Below the pieces are notes generated by a model, which was not told where the DNA came from, did no database searches, and was given only the letters and a program-made list of their open reading frames with translations. This document shows positions 49,145-57,132 of a stretch of DNA of 64,000 nucleotides, in pieces. Origin of the DNA: Rhizobium sp. ICMP 5592 (GTDB lineage: Bacteria > Pseudomonadota > Alphaproteobacteria > Rhizobiales > Rhizobiaceae); assembly GCF_009498525.1 (NCBI RefSeq), contig NZ_QSNT01000002.1, positions 124,001 to 188,000 of the forward strand, read 5' to 3'. Each line of letters opens with the position of its first letter. Positions within the stretch are counted from its first letter, which is position 1. A program made the position numbers and the translations under genes.

Positions 49145-51056
49145 TAGCTTGAGCTGGCATTCTGCGTGCTCTGAGATATTTCGCAAGGTGGCCAAGGTTG
49201 TTGCCGTTGGCCTCCTGGCGATGGCTGTCTCCACTCCTGTTTTCGTTGGCTCCCCGACCAAGGCGAGCGGGGAAACCCGCAGCCTCAAGATCTATTTCGT
49301 GCATACGGGCGAAAAGGCCGTCATCACCTACAAGCGCGATGGCAAGTTCGACCCGGCGGGTCTGGAGAAGCTGAACCGCATCCTGCGCGACTGGCGCAAG
49401 AATCAGCCGACCAAGATGAACCCGCATCTGTTCGACTTGATCTGGCAGGTCTATCGCAATAGCGGCTCGAGCGACTTCATTTATGTCGTCTGCGGTTTCC
49501 GGTCTCCCGGCACCAATGAGATGTTGCGCACCCGTTCGGCCCATACGGGCGTCGCCAAGAAGAGCCAGCATATGCTCGGCAATGCGATGGATTTCTATAT
49601 TCCAGACGTCAAGCTGACCAAGCTGCGCGAAATCGGCATGAAGCTTCAGGTCGGCGGCGTCGGCTATTATCCGACCTCCGGATCGCCCTTCGTGCATATG
49701 GACGTCGGTGGTGTGCGTGCATGGCCGCGCATGGATCGCCAGGAACTCGTCCGTCTGTTCCCCGATGGCAAGACTATGCATATTCCGGCCGACGGCCGTC
49801 CGCTGCCGGGCTACCAGCAAGCCGTTGCGGATTACAAGCGACGCGTGTCGTCCGACGATATCCAGATCGCCAGCTCTTCGTCGCCGCGCCGTGGCTTCTT
49901 CGCCCGGCTGTTTGGTGGTGGCGGTGCTGATGAGGAAGAGGACAATGCGGATACCGGTGCGCCTGCAGCGGCGGCACCGACCACATTGGTTGCCAAGAAT
50001 ACCCAGCGGGCTCCTGTAGCAGCGGATGACGGCGACGACAGCCAGCCGGTGCCGGTGACGCAGGTTGCCAGCGTCAACGCACCCGTTCCGCAGGTTCGCC
50101 CGGCCTTCGGAAACCAGGCCGGCAGCGAGGTTGCTTCGGCTTTGATGTCGCCGCCGCGTAATGCCGCTCAGGATGCGCTTGCCGCCGCCATGCCGACAAC
50201 CGATGCACAGCAACAGCAATATGCCGATCTGCGCGACTATCGCGTTCCGGTTCCGGCCCTGCTCAACCGTCGCACGCCCGGCGATGCCGAAATGGCCTCC
50301 GCCGAATCTGAGGTGACGGATCAGGCCGTCGGCGTTCCGGTTCCGGTCGAGCGCCCGGAAATTGCCGAAAATCTGCTGGCTTCCGCCGATGCGGACCCGG
50401 ATGCGATAGACGATGCTGCCGATCAGGGTACGCTTTCGCCTGCGATCGTTGCCGCGCTCGAGCAGCGCCGCGCCGATCAGGCGGATGCGAATGCCGGCGT
50501 TGCCGTCAATACGGTCGCCAACAATGTTGCCTCAAAGGATGAGGTGCCGCCGGCGAATAATGTAGCCGCCGACAATGATGCCGTGCGCGCCATTGCTGCT
50601 GTCCTGCCGCAGAAGCGGCCGGTGCAGCCGATGCCGATGCAGGTGGCAGCCCTTGCGCCGACCGCCAGCGAAATCAAGGCTAGCAGCCGCCGCTTCAACG
50701 ACAGTTTTGAAGTGATGGCGCCGCAGGAACGTCCGGTTGCCGCCGGCGTCGCGACGAAGGGTGGCCGTCCGAACAAGCAGGATGCCGTGGTGGCCGATTC
50801 CGGCCGCGCCGCGGTGACCACTCCGCCGAAGCTGACGGACAAGATGATCTCGCAATGGGCGATCGCCAATGCCCGCGTCGAGATCGTCAATCGCCCGGTC
50901 AAGGCCCCGCGTTTCGTCAGCCCGACGCTCCGCGCCCAGCCGACCGCCGTCTACACGGACGGCTTCAAGGTGCAGACCGCCTCGATGGATCCTGAGCGCT
51001 TCAGCGGCACTGCCGTGAACTTCCTGCAGGTCAAGAAGTTCAATTCGGTCGAATAG
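49113..51056 (+). CDS. DUF882 (M15-type peptidase fold) exported protein with long low-complexity tail
   Basis: A 647-residue protein. The only start compatible with the N-terminus is TTG at 49113, after GGGGA. A membrane-spanning signal region lies at about residues 26-48. The DUF882/YcbK-like domain (about 55-235) carries the zinc-type residues His153 and Asp160 (SQHMLGNAMD) and His195 (FVHMD). The remaining about 400 residues are rich in Ala, Val, Pro and Asp and probably disordered. DUF882 relatives are D,D- or L,D-carboxypeptidase-like cell-wall enzymes; activity here is inferred. Confidence 0.85.
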   Translation: MPNLSGNTKPNSLSWHSACSEIFRKVAKVVAVGLLAMAVSTPVFVGSPTKASGETRSLKIYFVHTGEKAVITYKRDGKFDPAGLEKLNRILRDWRKNQPTKMNPHLFDLIWQVYRNSGSSDFIYVVCGFRSPGTNEMLRTRSAHTGVAKKSQHMLGNAMDFYIPDVKLTKLREIGMKLQVGGVGYYPTSGSPFVHMDVGGVRAWPRMDRQELVRLFPDGKTMHIPADGRPLPGYQQAVADYKRRVSSDDIQIASSSSPRRGFFARLFGGGGADEEEDNADTGAPAAAAPTTLVAKNTQRAPVAADDGDDSQPVPVTQVASVNAPVPQVRPAFGNQAGSEVASALMSPPRNAAQDALAAAMPTTDAQQQQYADLRDYRVPVPALLNRRTPGDAEMASAESEVTDQAVGVPVPVERPEIAENLLASADADPDAIDDAADQGTLSPAIVAALEQRRADQADANAGVAVNTVANNVASKDEVPPANNVAADNDAVRAIAAVLPQKRPVQPMPMQVAALAPTASEIKASSRRFNDSFEVMAPQERPVAAGVATKGGRPNKQDAVVADSGRAAVTTPPKLTDKMISQWAIANARVEIVNRPVKAPRFVSPTLRAQPTAVYTDGFKVQTASMDPERFSGTAVNFLQVKKFNSVE

Positions 51057-51102
51057 TTTGGCCGACGCCAGTTCTTCGGAAATGTCGCATTAGAGATGAG
51101 AT

Positions 51103-51134
51103 CGCTTGCAGCACGGCGCTGCGGGCGATTTTTT
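51103..51134 (+). terminator. Terminator after the DUF882 gene
   Basis: Stem CGCTTGCAGC/GCTGCGGGCG (two G-U pairs) with loop ACGGC, followed by A and six T residues. It separates the DUF882 gene from the downstream glycan cassette. Confidence 0.8.
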
Positions 51135-51135
51135 C

Positions 51136-51161
51136 TCTCAACATCGTGGACGATGTTGAGA
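51136..51161. promoter_or_regulatory. Perfect 11-bp inverted repeat before the glycan cassette
   Basis: TCTCAACATCG (51136-51146) and CGATGTTGAGA (51151-51161) around TGGA, 24 bp ahead of the formyltransferase start. It could be an operator or a leader hairpin. Confidence 0.45.
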
Positions 51162-51184
51162 ATAATGATTGAGCATCAACGTCG

Positions 51185-51784
51185 ATGAAAACGCTTCGCA
51201 TCGCAGCTTTGGCTTCCAACAATGGTTCCTCCTTCCGTGCCATCGCCGAGGCGATTGTTGCGGACAAACTCGATGCGACCATTTCGCTTCTGGTGAGCAA
51301 TCGTTTGAATGCCCCTGCGCTCGATTATGCCAGGGCGCGCGGTATCCCCGCCCTGTGCATTCCGACAAAGGGAGCCGAATCCGAGGCTGACGAAAAGCTA
51401 TATGCAGCCCTTGTCGAGGCTGGCGTCGAGTTGGTCAATCTCTCGGGGTATTTGAGAAGGCTGGGTCCGAAGACTCTTGCAGCTTTCGAGGGGAGGATCT
51501 TGAACGTTCACCCGGCGCTTCTGCCGAAATATGGCGGGGCGGGCATGTATGGCAGAAAAGTACATCAAGCTGTTCTTGACGCACGGGAACTAGTAACCGG
51601 GGCCACGATCCATCTGGTGGACGCGGAATACGATCATGGCCGGATCATTGCCTCCACGGAAGTCGGCATAGAATCCTCGGACGATGTAGTAGCCATCGAG
51701 TGCCGCGTAATGCAGGCGGAATGCGATCTCTTCGTCCAAACGGTACAAAGAATAGCGGCAGGCGAGCTTTCGTTGCCATTGTGA
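51185..51784 (+). CDS. Formyltransferase, PurN family
   Basis: A 199-residue formyl-THF-dependent transferase fold. The catalytic block reads LNVHPALLPKYGG (His of HPALLP; residues around 106-118) with the loop VDAEYDHGRII carrying the second catalytic Asp. PurN adds formyl to glycinamide ribonucleotide in purine synthesis. Here the gene sits at the head of a glycosyltransferase/deacetylase cassette, so it may instead formylate an amino sugar, or be a purN gene that happens to lie here. The ribosome binding site is weak. Confidence 0.8.
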   Translation: MKTLRIAALASNNGSSFRAIAEAIVADKLDATISLLVSNRLNAPALDYARARGIPALCIPTKGAESEADEKLYAALVEAGVELVNLSGYLRRLGPKTLAAFEGRILNVHPALLPKYGGAGMYGRKVHQAVLDARELVTGATIHLVDAEYDHGRIIASTEVGIESSDDVVAIECRVMQAECDLFVQTVQRIAAGELSLPL

Positions 51785-51860
51785 GCAAGGCTAGGATCAT
51801 TCACCCGGTTCGGTTGGAGTGATGCTCCGTCGCCTCTTATAACCGCCGGGAATTTCATCC

Positions 51861-52532
51861 TTGGCTCAGCAAGCGCTGCTAGTGCGTCACAGCGACTGGG
51901 CTGGATATCCTCTATTGACGCGCAAGACGGCTGTTATCATCGGCAATGCAAAACTGCACCACGATCTCTCGCGGGTTGTGGACGATGCAGACTTCGTGAT
52001 GCGTTTCAACGCGCCGAACCTATCAGGCGGCATGAGCGGCACGCGCACGGATATTCTCATGCTGGCTGCGTCGAGCAAGGCGATGCAACGGCGATTGGTC
52101 GAGCCGGGCTTTCTGGAGAGCGCTGCTTTCAAGGCCGTGAAAGAGGTGGTGTTGGTCTATCATCCGGGTATCATCCGCAAATATCACCCCAGGCCGAATA
52201 TCCTCTCACGTATGAAGGGACGGCGGGCCGATTGGACGATGCAGGCGATCGAACTGATCGGCAGTGCGGGGAAGGAGATCCGCATCATGCCGCCGCAATT
52301 CTACCTTGACGGTTGTGCTGCTCTGGGGGTGTCAGGCCCCAGGATGCGGGAGGTCTTTCCGAGCACGGGATTTCTCGGCATTTGCCATGTTCTTGCAAAT
52401 TTTCCCGCAGTCGAATGGGATGTGAAGCTATGCGGCTTCACCTGGGAGGGATGGAAGCGCCATGCCTGGCAGGACGAGCGCCGCTGGGTCGAGGATCAGA
52501 TAGCGAGCGGCTGTATCGGCATGCTTGCTTAG
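51861..52532 (+). CDS. Glycosyltransferase family 29 (sialyltransferase-like)
   Basis: A 223-residue protein with the sialylmotif pattern. Motif L-like AVIIGNAKLHHDLSRVVDDADFVMRFNAPN...GTRTDI covers residues 24-64. Motif S-like PSTGFLGICHVL is at 167-178, with LCGF, and the very-short motif has His201 and Glu206 (HAWQDE). Family 29 enzymes transfer from CMP-activated acidic sugars; CMP-Kdo is one possible donor in this lineage (inference). Start uncertain: TTG at 51861 with GGGAA upstream. No membrane anchor, unlike animal members. Confidence 0.78.
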   Translation: MAQQALLVRHSDWAGYPLLTRKTAVIIGNAKLHHDLSRVVDDADFVMRFNAPNLSGGMSGTRTDILMLAASSKAMQRRLVEPGFLESAAFKAVKEVVLVYHPGIIRKYHPRPNILSRMKGRRADWTMQAIELIGSAGKEIRIMPPQFYLDGCAALGVSGPRMREVFPSTGFLGICHVLANFPAVEWDVKLCGFTWEGWKRHAWQDERRWVEDQIASGCIGMLA

Positions 52533-52669
52533 GACGTCGCCGTGCGTGGGCGATGCGCCTGCAGGGGAACATTGAAAGTGTTCATTTTCAGTTTCGCGTC
52601 AGGTTTGCCTAAGTTCGCCTTCATTCACGATTGCTACGGGGTCCCGGATACGACACCGAGATCTCCTAG

Positions 52670-53506
52670 ATGCAGACCTATAAAATCGGCTTTTCGGCTG
52701 CCGCGCCGCTTGAAAGAGCTCATGCCGGGCTGGAGCCGGATCATGCTTCTTCGGGCACGATCAACGCGCGGCCGGATCAGGCGAACATACGTGCCTTCAT
52801 CATTCATCTGGATCGCGCGCGCGACCGTCTGCCTCAGGTGGAAAGGCTTGCGGCCATGCTTCCGGTTCGAAGCGAAGTCATCCAGGCCGTTGACGCAAGC
52901 GCTTTGCCGGATGCCGACATAGACCTCGTTTATCGTCGGCATCTGCACAAGCCGCGCTATCCCTTCGAGATGAGTGTCGGCGAGATCGCCTGTTTCCTTT
53001 CACATCGCAAGGCATGGGCGGCAATCGTCGAGCAGGGTGTCGATGCCGGCCTCGTGTTTGAAGACGACGTGGAGATCGACGCTTCGTTTCATGCGGCTTT
53101 TGCGGCCGCTCAAGCTTGCCTCACGCCGGGCGCCTTCATTCGCTTTCCCTTCCGGATGGGCAAGGAACATGGGGCATGCGTTTTGACGCAAGGTCAGGCG
53201 AGCGTCATCCAGCCAGGTCGCGTCGGTCTTGGCATGGTGGCGCAGCTCGTCAGCCGCGACGCCGCCATCCGGTTGCTGGAAGCGACGGCCTTGTTTGACC
53301 GTCCGGTCGACACGACCGTCCAGATGCGCTGGATGACCGGCCTGTCGCCCCTTGCCGTCATGCCGGGCGGTGTGCATGAAATATCCTCGCAACTCGGCGG
53401 CAGCACCATCAAGAGCCGAAAGACCGTGTTCGAGAAGCTGTCCAGAGAGATCCTGCGGCCGCTTTATCGTGCGAAAATCGCCATACGCTCCCGCCGTTCA
53501 ACCTGA
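52670..53506 (+). CDS. Glycosyltransferase family 25 (LPS-type)
   Basis: A 278-residue protein. The GT25 domain starts near residue 40 (RAFIIHLDRARDR) and has the family block GEIACFLSHRKAW (104-116) and the metal-binding EDD (131-133). These enzymes usually add galactose or glucose to LPS core or other surface glycan. The N-terminal about 38 residues precede the domain and look unstructured. Third gene of the cassette; the ribosome binding site is weak and the preceding gap is 137 bp. Confidence 0.88.
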   Translation: MQTYKIGFSAAAPLERAHAGLEPDHASSGTINARPDQANIRAFIIHLDRARDRLPQVERLAAMLPVRSEVIQAVDASALPDADIDLVYRRHLHKPRYPFEMSVGEIACFLSHRKAWAAIVEQGVDAGLVFEDDVEIDASFHAAFAAAQACLTPGAFIRFPFRMGKEHGACVLTQGQASVIQPGRVGLGMVAQLVSRDAAIRLLEATALFDRPVDTTVQMRWMTGLSPLAVMPGGVHEISSQLGGSTIKSRKTVFEKLSREILRPLYRAKIAIRSRRST

Positions 53507-53517
53507 GACCATACACA

Positions 53518-54219
53518 TTGGCCGTTCCGATTCTCTTATATCATCAGATCGCGGTGCCGCCTTCGCGGCGCGCGCCTTTCAGAAGCATGGCGGTGCATCC
53601 GGAGGCTTTCCATAACCAGATGGCCTGGCTGAAAAGACTGGGCGTGCAAGGTCTTTCGCTGCGTGAGGCGCTCCCCTACATCCAGGGTGCCAAGACCGGC
53701 AAGGTTGCTGCCATCACCTTCGACGACAGCTACGCCAACGTCTATGAAAACGCTTTGCCGGTTCTGCAGGAGTTCGGCTTCACCGCCACGAATTTCGTGG
53801 TTGCCAATCAGGTCGGCGGCAGCAACGTCTGGGATATTCCCAACGGCGTGGCGCGGGCGCCCTGCATGTCGCTCGAGCAGTTGCGCAAATGGGTGGCGTT
53901 CGGACATGAGGTCGGTTCGCATACACTCGATCATGTGCATCTCCCTCAGTTGCCGATGCAGGAGGCCCGCCGCCAGATCGCCCATTCCCGGGAGTTGCTG
54001 GAGGACATGCTGGACGAGGTCGTCTCTTCCTTCTGTTTCCCCTATGGGGACGAAATGCCGCTCGATCGGGTTCTGGCCTATGAGGCCGGCTACAGTGCGG
54101 CAACAACGACACGACGCGGTAGGGCGCGGCAGGATCATGATCCTTTCGGCCTGCCACGCGCCACGGTTCGCCGCAACGACAGCTGGCTCCATTTCATCCG
54201 GAAGTGTATTTCCGGCTAG
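53518..54219 (+). CDS. Polysaccharide deacetylase (NodB-like)
   Basis: A 233-residue carbohydrate esterase family 4 protein. It starts MAVPILLYHQI (TTG at 53518, needed to keep the LLYHQ strand). Catalytic and metal residues are in TFDDSY (Asp-Asp) and SHTLDH (two His); FPYG is the later motif. It probably N-deacetylates an acetamido sugar on a surface polymer. Only 11 bp separate it from the GT25 gene, so the two are probably co-transcribed. No signal peptide is seen. Confidence 0.88.
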   Translation: MAVPILLYHQIAVPPSRRAPFRSMAVHPEAFHNQMAWLKRLGVQGLSLREALPYIQGAKTGKVAAITFDDSYANVYENALPVLQEFGFTATNFVVANQVGGSNVWDIPNGVARAPCMSLEQLRKWVAFGHEVGSHTLDHVHLPQLPMQEARRQIAHSRELLEDMLDEVVSSFCFPYGDEMPLDRVLAYEAGYSAATTTRRGRARQDHDPFGLPRATVRRNDSWLHFIRKCISG

Positions 54220-54250
54220 ATTGGCGCGCGGTGGCGACGGGATTGCAAAC

Positions 54251-54285
54251 TGATCGTCTCCCCGCCGTCGTCAGGAAGACGATCA
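54251..54285. terminator. Hairpin between convergent deacetylase and copC genes
   Basis: TGATCGTCT (54251-54259) and AGACGATCA (54277-54285) form a 9-bp stem with a GC-rich loop between two converging genes. No clear U-run on either side. Confidence 0.35.
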
Positions 54286-54293
54286 GGAAGATT

Positions 54294-54662
54294 TCACGGC
54301 GCGACGGTGAAGCTGTAGGTGCCGTTCGTCTTATGGCCGTCGGTGGAAAGGACGTGCCATTCGACGATGTATTTTCCGGTCGCCAGCTTGTCTGTGATCG
54401 GGATCATCAGCGTGGTGTCGCTCTTCATCAGCATGGCTTCACCTGTCTTCACGGTCACCTTGTCCGGGCCGGTGACACTCACGCCGCTGAATTTGAGATT
54501 CAATCCTTCGGTAAAGGTCAGGTCGAGTTCGGAAGGTGCCTCTTTCACGGTGCCGTCGGTGGCGGGGACCGCTGATTTGAGATGAGCATGGGCGAAAGCC
54601 TGGCTCGCCAAGGCGAGGCTGGCTGCGAATGCTGCGACAAGGAGTTTCTTCATCTGGGGCAT
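54294..54662 (-). CDS. copC: CopC-domain copper-binding protein
   Basis: A 122-residue periplasmic protein. The signal peptide is cleaved after Ala24, giving a mature HAHLKSAVP start whose N-terminal His (His25) and the Asp108/His110 pair (STDGHKTNG) are the Cu(II)-site residues of CopC. AAAGGA precedes ATG 54662. Last gene of the copper run below SCO1. No CopD membrane partner is fused or adjacent. Confidence 0.92.
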   Translation of the reverse strand: MPQMKKLLVAAFAASLALASQAFAHAHLKSAVPATDGTVKEAPSELDLTFTEGLNLKFSGVSVTGPDKVTVKTGEAMLMKSDTTLMIPITDKLATGKYIVEWHVLSTDGHKTNGTYSFTVAP

Positions 54663-54786
54663 GGTGATTGTCCTTTCAGGTTGATGATCCGCAGGGCGTC
54701 TGCGGCAGGTTTCCGACGGCCGATCATGGCCGCCGGCATGGTCCGTCCTGTCACTGACCGGCCAGGTAATCTGGGAGGCGGTGCCT

Positions 54787-55380
54787 TCATTGCAGAAGGT
54801 TACGGATCTTCTGCAAGGCGACCTTGGGATCCTCGCCATAGGCAATCATGCTCCTGAGATTGCCATCGGCACCCACGAGCAGAACCGAAGCGGTGTGATC
54901 CATGGTGTAGTCGCCGTCCGGCGTCGGCATTTTCTTGGCGTAGATGCGCCAGCCTTTGATCGCCTTTTGCATCTCGCTCGGGTCGCCGGTGATCCCGGTT
55001 ATCCGGTCGGTGAAGTTGCCGGTGTAGTTGTGCATGATCTGCGGCGTGTCGCGTTCGGGATCAACCGAGAAGAAATAGGCTTTCAGCGTGTCACCCTGGT
55101 CCCCAAGCGCCTTGAACCAACCGGCCATCTCGTAAAGCGTGGTCGGGCAAACTTCTGGGCAATGCGTATAGCCGAAGTAGATCAGCGACGGGTGACCCTT
55201 GAGTGCCTGCTCTGTGATGGGTTGGCCTCGATCGTCGGTCAGTTTGAACGTGGCGCCAATATTGGCTTCCGCCGCGTCCGCCCGCGGCATCAGGCTCCAT
55301 GTGAAATAACCAAGCACTCCACAGACGATCAGCAAGGCGACGCCCAGGATGGCGGGGATGATCCATTCTCTCGTGAACAT
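54787..55380 (-). CDS. SCO1/SenC family copper chaperone
   Basis: A 197-residue membrane-anchored thioredoxin-fold protein. The N-terminal anchor is residues 8-30; the copper ligands Cys74 and Cys78 lie in CPEVCP and His162 in MDHTAS. SCO proteins load copper or act as thiol reductases for the CuA site of cytochrome oxidase. It lies 72 bp after the CyoA-like gene, although quinol oxidases lack CuA, so the pairing is unexpected. Confidence 0.94.
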   Translation of the reverse strand: MFTREWIIPAILGVALLIVCGVLGYFTWSLMPRADAAEANIGATFKLTDDRGQPITEQALKGHPSLIYFGYTHCPEVCPTTLYEMAGWFKALGDQGDTLKAYFFSVDPERDTPQIMHNYTGNFTDRITGITGDPSEMQKAIKGWRIYAKKMPTPDGDYTMDHTASVLLVGADGNLRSMIAYGEDPKVALQKIRNLLQ

Positions 55381-55452
55381 TGGATTCTCCTTTACGTGTT
55401 GGGTAGCGGTTGAGCGGCGGCGTGATTACCGCCGTCATGATCGTTTGTGGCT

Positions 55453-56577
55453 TCACTCGATATTGATTTTCTGCGCCGGCTCCGTGATGGCTACGCTGCC
55501 GCCCGAACCTTCGCCGGTCGGGATGCAGAGCGCGGCGACGAAAGGCGCGGCCGGCCGTTTCGTCTGCTGGCCGCCCAGACGGTCGTCGTAAGTCAGCCGC
55601 ATGATGTTGTTGATGCCTTCCATGCCGCCGCCGCCTTTGGCGTCGATTTCCATCATCTCGCTGACGCACATCTTCGCCTGGTCGACGCACATGTTGAGGA
55701 TTGCGTCGTAAAGCGCGGGATCGAGGGAGGAGAAGTAGCGCACCGGCTCTTTCTCGCTCGGCTGCTCCAGTCTCAGATATTCAAGGCGGCCGAGAGGTGT
55801 TCCCCACGAGCGGACCTTGCCGACCCAGGCCTCGAAATCCGTCTTTTCGAGGCCATGAAACTTGAACCGCATGTTGGAAAAGCCGGCGCCGCTGTAATTG
55901 GCGGAGATGCCCTCGTAGTTGCCGACGCGATTGATGACCGCATGCAGTTTCGTCTCCATTCCCGGCATGGCGTAGATCTGGCCGGCAAGGGCGGGGACGA
56001 AGAAGGAATTCATCACCGAGGCGGCGGTGATCTTGAAGTTGATCGGGATATCGACGGGTGCGACGAGCTCATTGACCGTTGCAATGCCAAGATCGGGATA
56101 GAGGAACAGCCATTTCCAATCGAGCGCCACCACTTCGATGGTCAGTGGTTTGGTACCCCGAGGAATAGGCCGCGAGGCATCGATCCGGTCCAGTGGCCGA
56201 TAGGGGTCAAGCCGATGCGTGCTGATCCAGGTGACGGCCCCGAGCGCGACGATGATGGCAAGCGGCGCCGACCAGATGACGATCTCCAGGCGTGTGGAAT
56301 GATGCCATTCGGGATCGTAGGCCGCTTCCGTGTTGGATTGGCGGTACTTCCAGGCGAAGAACAGGGTCAGAAAAATCACCGGGATGATGATGAGCAGCAT
56401 CAGCACGGTGGAAATGACGATGAGGTTGCGTTGCTGCATCGCTATGTCGCCGGATGGCGCCAGCACGACCATGTTGCAGCCCGAGAGCAGCAGGAGGGGC
56501 GTGACGACCAGCGGCTTCAGCGGCTTGCGGGGGAACGCCCCAATGCGGTCGGCGGCTCTACTTCGCTTGGTCGGCAT
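55453..56577 (-). CDS. cyoA: Quinol oxidase subunit II-like protein (CyoA family), no subunit I adjacent
   Basis: A 374-residue lipoprotein-type subunit II. Lipobox LSGC gives Cys34; two transmembrane helices (about 50-75 and 95-120) precede a cupredoxin domain. The CuA ligand loop of cytochrome c oxidases is absent (NYSGAGFSNMRF where C-x3-C would be), as in quinol oxidases. A cysteine-containing NMCVDQAKMCVSEM segment lies near the C-terminus. GGGAGG lies 5 nt before ATG 56577, and the start overlaps the PCuAC gene end by 20 nt. cyoB, cyoC and cyoD are not present around it. Confidence 0.88.
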   Translation of the reverse strand: MPTKRSRAADRIGAFPRKPLKPLVVTPLLLLSGCNMVVLAPSGDIAMQQRNLIVISTVLMLLIIIPVIFLTLFFAWKYRQSNTEAAYDPEWHHSTRLEIVIWSAPLAIIVALGAVTWISTHRLDPYRPLDRIDASRPIPRGTKPLTIEVVALDWKWLFLYPDLGIATVNELVAPVDIPINFKITAASVMNSFFVPALAGQIYAMPGMETKLHAVINRVGNYEGISANYSGAGFSNMRFKFHGLEKTDFEAWVGKVRSWGTPLGRLEYLRLEQPSEKEPVRYFSSLDPALYDAILNMCVDQAKMCVSEMMEIDAKGGGGMEGINNIMRLTYDDRLGGQQTKRPAAPFVAALCIPTGEGSGGSVAITEPAQKINIE

Positions 56578-57097
56578 GTGCGCCTCCCATAGCCGCATCG
56601 GGCATGGTCATCGCGCCCATGTCTTCGCGATTGCTGGTCTTGCCGCCGGCGGCGGGGCCGACCGGGAACTCGATATCGACGGGGCCCGCCTTTTCGAACC
56701 TGAGCGTGGCTTTCACCGTCTGGCCCTGTCTGAAGCCCTCGCCGACCTTCATGAACATGACGTGATAGCTGCCAGGCTTTAGTTCGACCGTCTTTCCGGC
56801 GGGGATGGGCAGGCCATCCGCAAGCTCGCGCATGACCATCACGTCCTTGTCCATCGTCATCTCGTGGATCTGGACCATGCCTGCGCGCGGCGAGCTCGCC
56901 GCGACCAGCCGATCGTCGTTGGAGCCGGTATTGGTGATGGTCATGTAGCCGCCTCCGACCGGGGCGCCGGGTATCATGGCCCGCATATAGGGATCGGAGA
57001 TGCGCAGGTTGCCTATGGCGAAGTCCTCGGCCAAGGCGGCGTGGGACAGGAGGGATGCAAGGCCGAAGGCGGTAAGCGTTGTGACGAGTTTCAGCAT
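56558..57097 (-). CDS. PCuAC-type periplasmic copper chaperone
   Basis: A 179-residue protein. A signal peptide (residues 1-23) is followed by the PCuAC (DUF461) domain with the copper-binding pattern His78, Met80, Met89, His112 and Met114 (VQIHEMT ... YHVMFM). The Met/His-rich tail (DMGAMTMPDAAMGGAH) may bind further metal. PCuAC delivers Cu(I) to SCO or oxidase sites. AAGGA precedes the ATG. It lies between the PepSY and CyoA-like genes, overlapping the latter. Confidence 0.93.
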   Translation of the reverse strand: MLKLVTTLTAFGLASLLSHAALAEDFAIGNLRISDPYMRAMIPGAPVGGGYMTITNTGSNDDRLVAASSPRAGMVQIHEMTMDKDVMVMRELADGLPIPAGKTVELKPGSYHVMFMKVGEGFRQGQTVKATLRFEKAGPVDIEFPVGPAAGGKTSNREDMGAMTMPDAAMGGAHADQAK

Positions 57098-57132
57098 GAT
57101 CGATATCCTTCTGGAAAATGGGGGAGAGGCCG

